From Sorangium cellulosum So0157-2 (GTDB lineage: Bacteria > Myxococcota_A > Polyangia > Polyangiales > Polyangiaceae), in contig NC_021658.1 in assembly GCF_000418325.1 (NCBI RefSeq), positions 14,302,501 to 14,366,500 on the forward strand: a DNA stretch of 64,000 nt, read 5' to 3'. Numbering within the stretch: the stretch's first letter is position 1; each line of letters starts with the position of its first letter. Of the stretch, positions 36,320 to 45,241 are shown piece after piece. The translations under genes were made by a program, and so were the position numbers. The notes beneath the pieces were generated by a model that was given only the letters and a program-made list of their open reading frames with translations, was not told the origin of the DNA and searched no databases.

Positions 36320-36333
36320 TCCGGAGGTCTCCG

Positions 36334-36702
36334 ATGGCGCGCCCTTACCGTCTCGTCACGTCCGCCACGCGCATCCCCGTGCCTGGCGGCAAGCTGATCG
36401 AGGAGCTCTTCGGCCGCGTGAACACCGGCACGGACGGCTTCAGCCTGGCGCACATGGTGGCGCCGCCCGGGTGGAGCGAGCCGGCGCAGACGCCCGCGTT
36501 CGGCGAGCTGACGCTGATGATCCGCGGCCGCATGCGCGTCGAGATCGCGGGCGAGACGGTCGACCTCTCCGCCGGGCAGGCCATCTGGACGGAGCCCGAT
36601 CAGCGCGTCCGCTACAGCAACCCGTTCGACGAGGAGAGCGAGTACTTCGCCCTCTGCATACCGGCGTTCGCGCCGGATCTCGCGCGGCGCGACGCCGGGT
36701 GA
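36334..36702 (+). CDS. Single-domain cupin protein
   Basis: This encodes 122 residues from ATG 36334, behind GGAGG. Cupin strands are clear: AHMVAPPGWSEPAQTPAFGELTLMIRGRMRVEI and VDLSAGQAIWTEPDQRVRYSNP. The usual first cupin-motif histidines are missing (PGWSEPAQ where HxH is common) while one Glu remains, so metal binding is doubtful. It may be a sugar or small-ligand binding cupin. It forms a short operon with the ARD-like gene and is followed by a 20-bp tandem repeat. Confidence 0.75.
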   Translation: MARPYRLVTSATRIPVPGGKLIEELFGRVNTGTDGFSLAHMVAPPGWSEPAQTPAFGELTLMIRGRMRVEIAGETVDLSAGQAIWTEPDQRVRYSNPFDEESEYFALCIPAFAPDLARRDAG

Positions 36703-36860
36703 GCCGCGCGCGGGGGGCGATGGCCGCGCGCGGGGGGCGATGGCCGCGCGCGGGGGGCGATGGCCGCGCGCGGGGGGCGATGGCCGCGCGCGGGGGGCGA
36801 TGGCCGCGCGCGGGGGGCGATGGCCGCGCGCGGGGGGCGATGGCCGCGCGCGGGGGCGAT
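36703..36860. repeat. About eight tandem copies of a 20-bp G/C-only-rich unit
   Basis: The unit GATGGCCGCGCGCGGGGGGC repeats with six exact copies (36719-36838), a partial copy before and a shortened copy (one G fewer) after. Further decayed relatives reach ~36900. It begins right at the cupin stop codon and ends ~60-100 bases before the flavin-reductase start. Each unit carries an ATG, and 20 is not a multiple of three. Confidence 0.95.
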
Positions 36861-36956
36861 AAACGAGAGCCGCGCGCGCCGGGCGGCGATGGACGAGAGC
36901 GCGCGCGCGGCGCAGATCCTGGATCCCGGGTGCGCGCCGAGCGCGTACTATGGCCT

Positions 36957-38120
36957 ATGCTCTTCGATCCCGCGGAGTTCCGGAAGGTGCTGGGCCAGTT
37001 CGCGACCGGAATCACGCTCGTGACCACGGTGCAGGATGGCACGCCGCAGGCGATGACGGTGAACTCGTTCAGCGCCGTCTCGCTCGATCCGCCGCTCGTG
37101 CTGTTCTGCGCGGACCGGCGCTCGCGCACGAGCGCGGCCATCGAGGCGTCGGGCGTCTTCGCGGTGAACATCCTGCGGGAGCAGCAGCGGGACATCTCGG
37201 ATCTGTTCGCCGGCAAGGGCACGGACATCGATCGGCAGGCGGTGCTCACCGAGGCGCACGTGGCCGAGTCCGGCAGCCCGATCCTCAAGGACGTGCTCGC
37301 CTTCATCGACTGCAAGGTGGAGCACGCGTACGACGGCGGCGATCACATCATCTATGTCGGTCGCGCGCTCTCGTCCGGCCGGGGCGAGGCGGGCGCGCCG
37401 CTCCTGTACTACCGGGGCACGTACCAGGCGCTCGACGACGTCTGGCGGTGGCGCGACCGGTACGCGGCGAAGGAACAGGCGACCCCGTTCCACGAGCTCG
37501 TCGACTTCTTCGATCGCATGCAGGCGGAGGGACCGTACGCGACGCTCATCGACGAGCTCGTCACGCTGGCCGATCCCGGCGTGGAGGAGCGGTGCCTCGA
37601 CCTCGGCTGCGGCACCGGCCGGCTGACGCGCGAGATGGGGCGCCGGTGCCACGAGGCGGTCGGGATCGACGCGACCGCGGCGATGATCGAGCGCGCCGCG
37701 CAGCGGGCGAAGGCGCTCGGCCTGGACAACGTGACCTTCCGGGAGGCGCTCGCGACGCGGCTCCCGTTCCCCGACGCCTCGTTCGACGTGGTGACCGCGT
37801 CGAACCTGCTCCTGCACGTGCCCGAGCCGGGCCCGGTGCTGGCCGAGGCGGCGCGCGTGCTCCGCCCGGGCGGCCGCCTCGCGCTCCTGGAGCCCGCGCC
37901 CGGGATGAACCGCGTCGCCATGGCCGGCTACCTGCGCGGCCACCGGTACAACCCGCCGACGGCCCACGCGATGCTCGCGTGGGCCGACGCGGCGGAGGTC
38001 ACCTACCGCCACACCGAGGACCGGCTCAACGCCGATCTGAGCGGCACGGGCTTCGAGATCGATCGCCGCGAGCGCAGGATGAACGGCCTCGCGCTGCTCT
38101 GGATCGCGCACAAGGGGTGA
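36957..38120 (+). CDS. Flavin reductase-like domain fused to class I SAM methyltransferase
   Basis: This encodes 387 residues from ATG 36957 (MLFDPAEFRKVLGQFATGIT). Residues 1-~165 form a flavin-reductase-like FMN-binding domain (ITLVTTVQDGTPQAMTVNSF, SLDPPLVLFCADRRS, FAVNILREQQ, and the C-terminal PLLYYRGTYQ). Residues ~180-387 form a methyltransferase with motif I CLDLGCGTGRLTREM, FDVVTASNLLLHV and LRPGGRLALLEP. The fusion is unusual in my knowledge of these families, which are normally separate. A two-step reduction plus methylation of one substrate is inferred. A hairpin overlaps the stop codon. Confidence 0.88.
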   Translation: MLFDPAEFRKVLGQFATGITLVTTVQDGTPQAMTVNSFSAVSLDPPLVLFCADRRSRTSAAIEASGVFAVNILREQQRDISDLFAGKGTDIDRQAVLTEAHVAESGSPILKDVLAFIDCKVEHAYDGGDHIIYVGRALSSGRGEAGAPLLYYRGTYQALDDVWRWRDRYAAKEQATPFHELVDFFDRMQAEGPYATLIDELVTLADPGVEERCLDLGCGTGRLTREMGRRCHEAVGIDATAAMIERAAQRAKALGLDNVTFREALATRLPFPDASFDVVTASNLLLHVPEPGPVLAEAARVLRPGGRLALLEPAPGMNRVAMAGYLRGHRYNPPTAHAMLAWADAAEVTYRHTEDRLNADLSGTGFEIDRRERRMNGLALLWIAHKG

Positions 38121-38142
38121 GCCCCCGGCCGGAGGGGCTCAC
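38117..38142. terminator. Hairpin terminator overlapping the fusion gene stop
   Basis: GTGAGCCCC (38117-38125) and GGGGCTCAC (38134-38142) form a perfect 9-bp stem with an 8-base loop between convergent genes. No T-run follows. It probably stops both transcripts. Confidence 0.65.
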
Positions 38143-38171
38143 GCCGCCGCCGGCTCAGGCCGCCCGCCGGC

Positions 38172-39083
38172 TCACGCCGCGCGGCGGAGCCCCGCCTCCT
38201 CGACCAGCCGGGGCACCCAGTCCTCCGCGCCGATGGAGCGCATGTGGATGCCCGAGAGCCCGGGGACGTCGCGGAGCCCGCGGACGAGCTCCAGCGTGAT
38301 CCGGTAGCTCTCCCCCTCGGCGTCGCCGCTCTGGCGGACGCGCTCGATCAGGTGCTCGGGCACGACGAGGCCCGGCACCTTCTGCAAGAAGCTCAGCCGG
38401 TCGACGCCGGCGAACGGGAAGATCGCCGCGATGAAGTGCGCGCGCTCGTGGAGCCCGCGCTCGACCACCGCGGCCATCCAGCGGCGCATCGGCGCGAGCT
38501 CGAACACCGCCTGCACCTGGATGAAGCTCGCGCCCGCGTCGATCTTCGCGCTGAGCCGGTCCATCGCCCCGGCGATCGCTTGCTCCCCGCACGGGAAGTC
38601 GATGGTCCCGACGTGGAAGTAGGGCGCCGGCGAGATGACGTCTCCATTGTAGAGCCTCCCCTCGCGCGTCATCCGGCGGGTCAGCTCGATCGCCGCGTAG
38701 CTGTCGACGTCGCTCACCTCCTTGGCCTCGGGATCCGAGCCGATGGCGCACGGATAGCCGCCCAGGATGATGATGTTCGAGAGCCCGAGCGCCGCCATCC
38801 CGAGCAGGTCGCCCTGGAGGGCGATCCTGTTCTTGTGGCGGAGCGAGAACTGGAGCACCGGCTCGAGCCCCTCCTGCTTGACGAAATGGCCGACTGCCAT
38901 GTTGGCGCAGCGCGCCTGGGAGAGCAGGTGATCGTTGATCTGCACCACGTCGACACACCCGGCCATGTTTCGGGCGTGCTTCAAGAGCTTCTCCAGATCG
39001 TAGTGACGCGGGGGCGTCAGCTCGGCGGACACGAGGAACTGGCGCTCGCTGAGGAGGCGCTCCATCTTCGACTTCGACACCAT
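38172..39083 (-). CDS. Methylenetetrahydrofolate reductase-like protein
   Basis: This encodes 303 residues, close to the ~300 of bacterial MetF. The TIM-barrel motifs of the family are present: FLVSAELTPPRHYDLEKLL (catalytic Glu region), VDVVQINDH, LQGDLLGMAALGLSNIIILGG, SFIQVQAVFELAPM and IFPFAGVDRLSFLQKVPGLVVPE. These bind FAD and folate and produce 5-methyl-THF. It is the last gene of the minus-strand Nit1C-type operon, only 15 bases after the small MSMEG_0570-like gene. It takes the place where other clusters carry a flavin-dependent oxidoreductase. Whether its substrate is folate or a cluster-specific compound is open. Confidence 0.88.
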   Translation of the reverse strand: MVSKSKMERLLSERQFLVSAELTPPRHYDLEKLLKHARNMAGCVDVVQINDHLLSQARCANMAVGHFVKQEGLEPVLQFSLRHKNRIALQGDLLGMAALGLSNIIILGGYPCAIGSDPEAKEVSDVDSYAAIELTRRMTREGRLYNGDVISPAPYFHVGTIDFPCGEQAIAGAMDRLSAKIDAGASFIQVQAVFELAPMRRWMAAVVERGLHERAHFIAAIFPFAGVDRLSFLQKVPGLVVPEHLIERVRQSGDAEGESYRITLELVRGLRDVPGLSGIHMRSIGAEDWVPRLVEEAGLRRAA

Positions 39084-39098
39084 ACCGTGCTCCTTCCG

Positions 39099-39386
39099 TC
39101 ACTCGACGAACTTGAGGACCCGGACCTTGACCCCGCTCTGGCCGTGGAATCGCGCGGCCGCGCTCGCGATGCGCGCCGCCTCCGCCCGCGCCAGGCTGCA
39201 GGGGAACCCGTACTTCTTGAAGACCCGCTCGCTCGCGATCTCGAGCGCCTTCCGGCAACGCGACACGAAATCGTCGATGAAGTAGCTCTCCCCGACGTCG
39301 AGGTGCTCTTTCATGACGAGCGACGGAGAATAACAGACCTGCTGCTCGCCGCTCGGCCACTCGATCAAGAAGCGCATCTCCGGCAT
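39099..39386 (-). CDS. MSMEG_0570/NitG-like small conserved protein
   Basis: This encodes 95 residues: MPEMRFLIEWPSGEQQVCYS, then VMKEHLDVGESYFIDDFVSR and KYGFPCSLARAEAARI. It matches the small 'nitrogen starvation response' protein (MSMEG_0570 family) found in this gene neighbourhood in mycobacteria, cyanobacteria and cyanotrophic pseudomonads. No enzymatic motif is visible. The two invariant-looking Cys and the short basic helix may matter. It lies between the glycosyltransferase and MTHFR-like genes with gaps of 12 and 15 bases. Confidence 0.85.
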   Translation of the reverse strand: MPEMRFLIEWPSGEQQVCYSPSLVMKEHLDVGESYFIDDFVSRCRKALEIASERVFKKYGFPCSLARAEAARIASAAARFHGQSGVKVRVLKFVE

Positions 39387-39398
39387 ACGTCGCTCGTC

Positions 39399-40618
39399 CT
39401 AGTTATGGCGGGATCCGAGGAACTCGCGGTAGACGCCGGCCGCGATGCGCGCCGAGCGCTCCCACGTGTACCGCGCCGCGGCCTCGATCGCCGCCGCGCG
39501 CAGGCGCCGCCTCACGCCTCCCTCCAGGATAGCCTCCATCGCGGCCGCGAGATCCTCTGTTCTCGAGGGATCGACGAGCAGCGCGCTCTCCCCGTCTCGG
39601 AGGAACTCGGTGAAGGGAGGTTGCGCAGAGCTCACCACCGGCGCGCCCGACGCCATCGCCTCGAGCAGGACGAGCCCGAATCCCTCGCGGACGGACGGGA
39701 ATACGAACGCGTCGGCGAGGCGGTAGAGCGGCGGGATCAGCGCGTCGGGGAGCACGCCCGCGAGGACGAGCGGCGGCGGCGCGCCCGCGGCCCGCGCCCC
39801 CGCCGCAGGCGCGCCCGCGGGCGCGGGAAAGACGCCGTGCTCCCGCGCGATCGCCTCGAACTCGCGCTGGTACGGCGCGTAATCGAACAGCGTCTCTCCG
39901 CCCGCGATGATCAGCTGGGCTCCGGGCAGCCGCCTCCGGACCGACAGGAACGCCTTGAGCAGACCGATCGAGTTCTTGCGCGGCTCGACGCCGCCCACGG
40001 TCACGTAGAGCGGCGAGCCGGTCGCGTCGAGCCGCGCCCGGAGCTCCGCGTCGCGCGCGTCCGGCGCCGGCGAGTACCGCCGCAGGCTCACGCCGTTCGG
40101 GACGATCGCCGCGTCGACGCCGAGATCGGCCCGGAGCGTCCTCCGCCACGCCTCGCTGACGACGAGGCACGCGTCCGCCTCGCGCACCGAGCGCTCCTGG
40201 CAGGCGCGCAGGTAGGGGCTGTCGTAGTCGTCGAGGTGGTGCACGGTCCGGAGGAAGTGGGGCACGCGCCCCTCGGCGCGCAGCGCGGCGAGCGCGTTTG
40301 CGCTGATGCAGTCCTGGGAGTGCCAGATGTCGTGCCGCGCCCCGAGGCGGCGCAGCCCGGCCTCGAGCTCCGCGATGCGCTGCCGCACGACCGCGTCGAT
40401 CCCCTCCGGCGGGGGCGCGGCAGGCACGAGGACGGCGGGGCAGCGCGGCGGCCGGTAGAAGCCGCCCTGGTCCTTGTTCAGCGCGTAGATGCAGACGTCC
40501 ACGCCGAGGTCGTGGAGCGCCTCCGCGAGCTCCACCGTGTGCACGACGCCGCCGCGCGGCTTTGTCGAGTAGGTGAGCAGCGCGACCGAGAGCGGCGCGC
40601 CGGGTGCGTCGCCGGCGC

Positions 40619-40622
<4 letters not shown>
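39399..40622 (-). CDS. MSMEG_0565-family glycosyltransferase
   Basis: This encodes 407 residues from ATG 40622, overlapping the upstream stop by four bases. GT4 landmarks are LTYSTKPRGGVVHTVELAEAL, DIWHSQDCISANAL, HLDDYDSPYLRACQERS, VTVGGVEPRKNSIGLL, and FVFPSVREGFGLVLLEAMASG with the E-x7-E motif. The N-terminus and the YALNKDQGGFYRP segment are characteristic of the glycosyltransferase that accompanies the nitrilase cluster. It probably glycosylates a cluster-made metabolite. An Ala/Gly-rich insertion (~residues 275-290) is local. Confidence 0.9.
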
Positions 40623-41643
<1,021 letters not shown>

Positions 41644-41644
<1 letters not shown>

Positions 41645-42150
41645 CAGCGGAACCTCTGCCCGGGCGGCGGGCGGGGCTCGTCGCTCGGCGGGTAGCTCGC
41701 GAGGTCGGCCTCCATCAGGTGGTGCGGGCGATCGCGGAACGACCGCTCCTCGAGGGAGCGCCAGTGGATGCTCTCGAAGAACGCCACGTTGGCCGCCTGG
41801 ACGAGCGCGAGGAACCGCTGGCACCCCCAGCCGTGGGCGGAGGTGACCGCCTTGTGGACGAGGCCGCGGCCGACCACGCCCTGCTTGCGGTGCGCGCGCT
41901 CGACGGCGAGCCGGCCGCCGTACCAGAGGCCGGGCTCCGCCTCGTAGATGCGCACCGTGCCGACGACCTCCTCGCCCCCCGGCGCCCCGCGCAGCACGGC
42001 GGCGATGGGGAACGCCGAGGCGTCCCAGTCGTCCTCGTCGGTCGTCTTAAACAGCCCTTGCTCGTCGCAGAAGGTGGCCCGGCGCAAGCGGAGGTACGCG
42101 AGATACGTGTCCCGCGTCTGCACAAGCTGGAAGCTGTACTGAGGCGTCAT
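41644..42150 (-). CDS. MSMEG_0567/Sll0786-type GNAT acetyltransferase
   Basis: This encodes 168 residues. It starts YSFQLVQTRDTYLAYLRLRR and contains the GNAT acetyl-CoA loop RKQGVVGRGLVHKAV preceded by LWYGGRLAVERAHR and EVVGTVRIYEAE. This is the acetyltransferase of the Nit1C-type cluster. Its acceptor is unknown but is probably the cluster metabolite. Its ATG overlaps a TGA that lies in one reading frame of the upstream radical SAM gene. Confidence 0.9.
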
Positions 42151-43425
42151 CGGAGCTCTCCGAGGTTATTGTCCATGCAGCGCCCGTGTCCGGCGGCGCC
42201 GCGGCCCGACCCTCCGCCTCGAAGCCCGAGAGCCCCGAGCAGGCGCCGCAGCGGGCGCAGCCCGCCTTCACGTCGTTCGATCGCAGCCCCGCCCGAGCGA
42301 GGAGCGGGCCGATGTGCGCGTAGAGCGCCCGCATGAAATCCCCCGAGGGCGGCGCGCGATCGGCCGCGGGCGTCCCCGGGATGGGCACGAGCGGGACGAG
42401 GAACGGATAGACCCCCATCGCGATGAGCCGCTCGCTCGCGTCGAGCAGCGACGACGGCGCGTCGCCGAGCCCCGCGATGAGGTAGGTCGACACCTGGCCG
42501 CGGCCGAACACGCGCACGGCCGCCTCGAACGCCTCGAAGTACCGGGCCACGCTCACCTCGGCCTTGCCCGGCATCGCGGCCGCGCGCACCTCGTCCTCGA
42601 CCGCCTCGAGGTGCATGCCCAGGCTGTCGACGCCCGCCGCGCGCATCCGCTCGAACCAGGCGAAATCGTCGGGCGGCTCGCACTGCGCCTGCACCGGCAG
42701 GTCGACGCGCGCCTTGATGCCGCGCGCGCAGTCGGCGAGGTGCGCCGCCCCGCGATCGGGCGACCGCGGCGTGCCCGTGGTGAGCGTCACGTGCCGCACC
42801 CCGTCGAGCCGCGCCGCCGCCTCGGCGACCTCGCCGAGCTGCTCCGGCGTCTTCTTCGCGGTGGTGCGCCCGGCCGCGAGCGACTGCCCGATCGCGCAGA
42901 ACGTGCAGGCCTTGTCGCGCTCCGTGTACCGGATGCACGTCTGGAGCACCGTCGAGGCGAGGACGTCCGCCCCGTGCAGGAGCGCGATCTTGGGGTAGGG
43001 GATGCCGTCCTTGGTCGAGAGGGCGTAGAAGCGCGGCGCCTTCACGAGGGCGATCGGCGCGAGCTCCCTGCCGTCGCGCTCGACGGTCCCCGCGCCGTCG
43101 CGCCCGATCCGCGCCACGAACGGCGACGCCGCGGCCTGATCGGTGTGGATCGGGATCATCACCGTGGCGCCGCGGAGCGTGGCCGCCACGTGCTGGGTCG
43201 GCCCCGCGCCGCCGCGGCGCGAGGTCCACGCCGCGCGGGGGCCCTCGCCGCCTTCCGACGCGGGCGACGTGGCGCGGGCGACGTGGGCGACGCGGGCGAC
43301 GCGGGCGACGTGGGCGACGCGGGCTCGACCGGCGCCGCGGCGCCCGCGCCCGGGGCGCCCTCGGGGGCCTCAGTCAGCCTCAGGCCGAACGACTGGAGCT
43401 CGGTGATCAGCGTCTGGGTATCCAT
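42047..43425 (-). pseudogene. MSMEG_0568/NitD-type radical SAM protein, frameshifted near its N-terminus
   Basis: The true start is ATG 43425 (MDTQTLITELQSFGLRL), the family's conserved opening. This frame runs through a TSPASP repeat and then degenerates. The family's next block (SRRGGAGPTQHVAATLRG, VMIPIHTDQAAASPFVARI) continues in another frame that stays open to 42047. At ~43271 the pattern reads GCG-CC-ACG where the repeat predicts GCG-TCG-CCC-ACG, so ~4 bases appear lost. The iron-sulfur motif has unusual spacing, C-x9-C-x2-C in CIRYTERDKACTFC, as is typical of this family. The C-terminus keeps CARCGAC. It is either a real mutation or a sequence error; otherwise every motif is intact. 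Confidence 0.8.
43260..43325. repeat. 9/18-bp microsatellite encoding Thr/Ala-Ser-Pro repeats
   Basis: On the minus strand GCGTCGCCC and ACGTCGCCC alternate about seven times, coding PASPTSPASPASPTSPA. The frame break of the radical SAM gene lies at its downstream end (~43271). Short perfect repeats of this kind are prone to slippage. Confidence 0.8.
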
Positions 43426-44398
43426 GGTCCACCGCCGCAGGATCGAGGGAGGAGGCCTTGGGGCTGCCCGCGCCGAGCACCATCGGTCGCTCTGCCGTGT
43501 CCATCCAAAGCCGCAGCAAGTCGGGCCGGGCGTAGTGCCCCGCCGCATCCATCATCCGTTTTCGCTTCGTGATCAGGGCGAAGTCGAGGTCCGCGACGGC
43601 CATCCCCTCGCCGTCGGTCACCGGCGGGCAAGCGTGCGCGCCCTCCGGCGTCACGATCGCCGTCATGCACCCGCCGCGCAGCACGCCCTGGAGCTGCTCG
43701 TTCGGCGCGACCTCCCGGACCTGCTCCGGCGTCAGGAAGGCCGTGGCGTTCACCACGAAGCACCCCGACTCCAGCGCGTGGTGCCGGATGGTCACCTCCA
43801 TCTGCTCGGCGAAGATCGGCCCGACCAGCGAGCCGGGGAACTGGCTGCAATGGATCTGCTCGTGCTGCGCGATGAGCGCGAACCGCGCGAGCGGGTTGTA
43901 GTGCTCCCAGCACGCGAGCGCGCCGAGCCTCCCGACCGCGGTGTCCACGGTCCTGAGGCCCGAGCCGTCGCCTTGCCCCCAGATCATCCGCTCATGGTAG
44001 GTCGGCGTGATCTTGCGCCGGTGGAGCACGAGCGCGCCGTCCCTGTCGAAGACGAGCTGCGCGTTGTACAGCGTGCCGTGATCGCGCTCGTTCACGCCGA
44101 GCACCACGACCACCCCGTGCGCGCGCGCGGCGGCGGCCACGGCCCGCGTCACCGGGCCGGGGACGGTGACCGCCTCGTCGTAAAGGCGCATGTGCTCCTT
44201 CCCCATGGCGGGCGGCGGGAGCACGAAGGAGAAGTAGGGGTAATACGGGACGAACGCCTCGGGGAAGACGCAGAGCTCGGCGCCCTCCTTCGCGGCCCTG
44301 GCGATCGCGGCGACGACGCGCTCGGTCGTCCCGTCCCTGCTGCCGAGGACGGGGCTGGCCTGCACCGCGGCCGCCCGGACTTTGCGGTTGTACTCCAT
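43370..44398 (-). CDS. nitC: Nit6803/NitC-family nitrilase
   Basis: This encodes 342 residues from ATG 44398. The catalytic triad is visible: Glu in CVFPEAFVPYYPYF, Lys in HRRKITPTYHER and Cys in LGALACWEHYNPL. The family converts nitriles to carboxylic acids plus ammonia; the Nit6803 branch defines this conserved cluster. It is the second gene of the operon, 15 bases after the sll0783-like gene, and its end overlaps the radical SAM start by ~56 bases. The symbol follows Nit1C cluster usage, where nitC is the essential nitrilase for growth on cyanide. Confidence 0.93.
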   Translation of the reverse strand: MEYNRKVRAAAVQASPVLGSRDGTTERVVAAIARAAKEGAELCVFPEAFVPYYPYFSFVLPPPAMGKEHMRLYDEAVTVPGPVTRAVAAAARAHGVVVVLGVNERDHGTLYNAQLVFDRDGALVLHRRKITPTYHERMIWGQGDGSGLRTVDTAVGRLGALACWEHYNPLARFALIAQHEQIHCSQFPGSLVGPIFAEQMEVTIRHHALESGCFVVNATAFLTPEQVREVAPNEQLQGVLRGGCMTAIVTPEGAHACPPVTDGEGMAVADLDFALITKRKRMMDAAGHYARPDLLRLWMDTAERPMVLGAGSPKASSLDPAAVDHGYPDADHRAPVVRPEAD

Positions 44399-44412
44399 GG
44401 ACGGCGCTCGGG

Positions 44413-44895
44413 TCAGAGCGTCCAGGAGTGGACCATGAACGCGTTCTCCCGGCGGTGGATCAGCTGGATGTCGAGCACGTCGAGCGGGCTGATGGGCTTG
44501 ATTCCCGGGATCAGCGCGTGCTCGCCGTGGCCGTAGAGCGCCTGCAGCGCGAACCGACACGCGTACACCTTGCCGCCCTCCTCCATGAACCGCCCGATCT
44601 GCTGGTTCACGGCGAGGTGCCCGGAGAACGCCTCGCTGCCGAGCTTCGGAAAGCCGCGCTGCAGCCCCAGCGTGACGCCCGGCCCGTACAGCAAGATGGA
44701 TGTCTCAAACCCTTTACGCTGAAGGCGGATCGCCGTCAGCACGTTGACGAGGCCGATCGAGCCCTCGAAGGCCACGGTGTGAAAGGTGACCAGCGCCTTC
44801 TCTCCCGGCTTCGCCTTGACGTCTTCGAAGACCTTCTCCTCGTAATCGACCAGGAAGTCACCTGCGTTGTAGGCGGGATACGTCGGCTTCGGCAT
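44413..44895 (-). CDS. MSMEG_0572/Sll0783 nitrogen-starvation response protein (NitB type)
   Basis: This encodes 160 residues: MPKPTYPAYNAGDFLVDYEE, GEKALVTFHTVAFEGSIGLVN and ETSILLYGPGVTLGLQRGFP, with KVYACRFALQALYGHGE near the end. It is a member of the DsrE-like family that leads this cluster; its Synechocystis counterpart sll0783 is linked to polyhydroxybutyrate build-up under nitrogen starvation. It is the first gene of the operon and has a strong ribosome site (AGGAGAGAGG). The single Cys in YACRFA is a candidate functional residue. Confidence 0.92.
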   Translation of the reverse strand: MPKPTYPAYNAGDFLVDYEEKVFEDVKAKPGEKALVTFHTVAFEGSIGLVNVLTAIRLQRKGFETSILLYGPGVTLGLQRGFPKLGSEAFSGHLAVNQQIGRFMEEGGKVYACRFALQALYGHGEHALIPGIKPISPLDVLDIQLIHRRENAFMVHSWTL

Positions 44896-45241
44896 TGGTT
44901 ACCTCTCTCCTAGAATGAATATGTTGAGACCATAGTGATTTTCTGGACGCAAGGGAAATGTAGGGGCCCACCCTCTTTTGCTCGCGACTCGCCCACGAAG
45001 GAGGCGCGGAGGAGGTGCGATTGTGGATCTCGCGTCGACGCGCGCCGCGGGCGAACCGAGCAGCGCGCGCCGCGGGCCGGCCTCGTTGGTTTCGAGGGTG
45101 TATCTCAGCGATTTCGAGGAGGTTTCGCGCTCACCCTGGCCGCGCGCGTGATCGCGGCTCGATCGGTGTCGCGCGCTCGTGCGTCCGAGCGGCAAAGGCC
45201 GGCGGGAATGCCGGCGGAGCGTGGCGCCATCGGGCGCCCTG
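44896..45241. other. Upstream region of the nitrilase operon
   Basis: About 345 bases between the nitrilase operon and the end of rnr. The first ~60 bases next to the operon are A/T-enriched (ATGAATATGTTGAGACC, AGTGATTTTCTGG), so the promoter is probably there, but no convincing sigma70 or sigma54 boxes can be defined. No regulator gene of the NitA type is adjacent. Confidence 0.45.

Noticed and set aside
42047..42150. Second frame break at the 3' end of the radical SAM gene
   Set aside because: A TGA in another frame overlaps the GNAT ATG in the ATGA style used elsewhere in this operon. The family's conserved C-terminal Cys motif has already ended, so a simple 104-base overlap is also possible and the evidence is not decisive.
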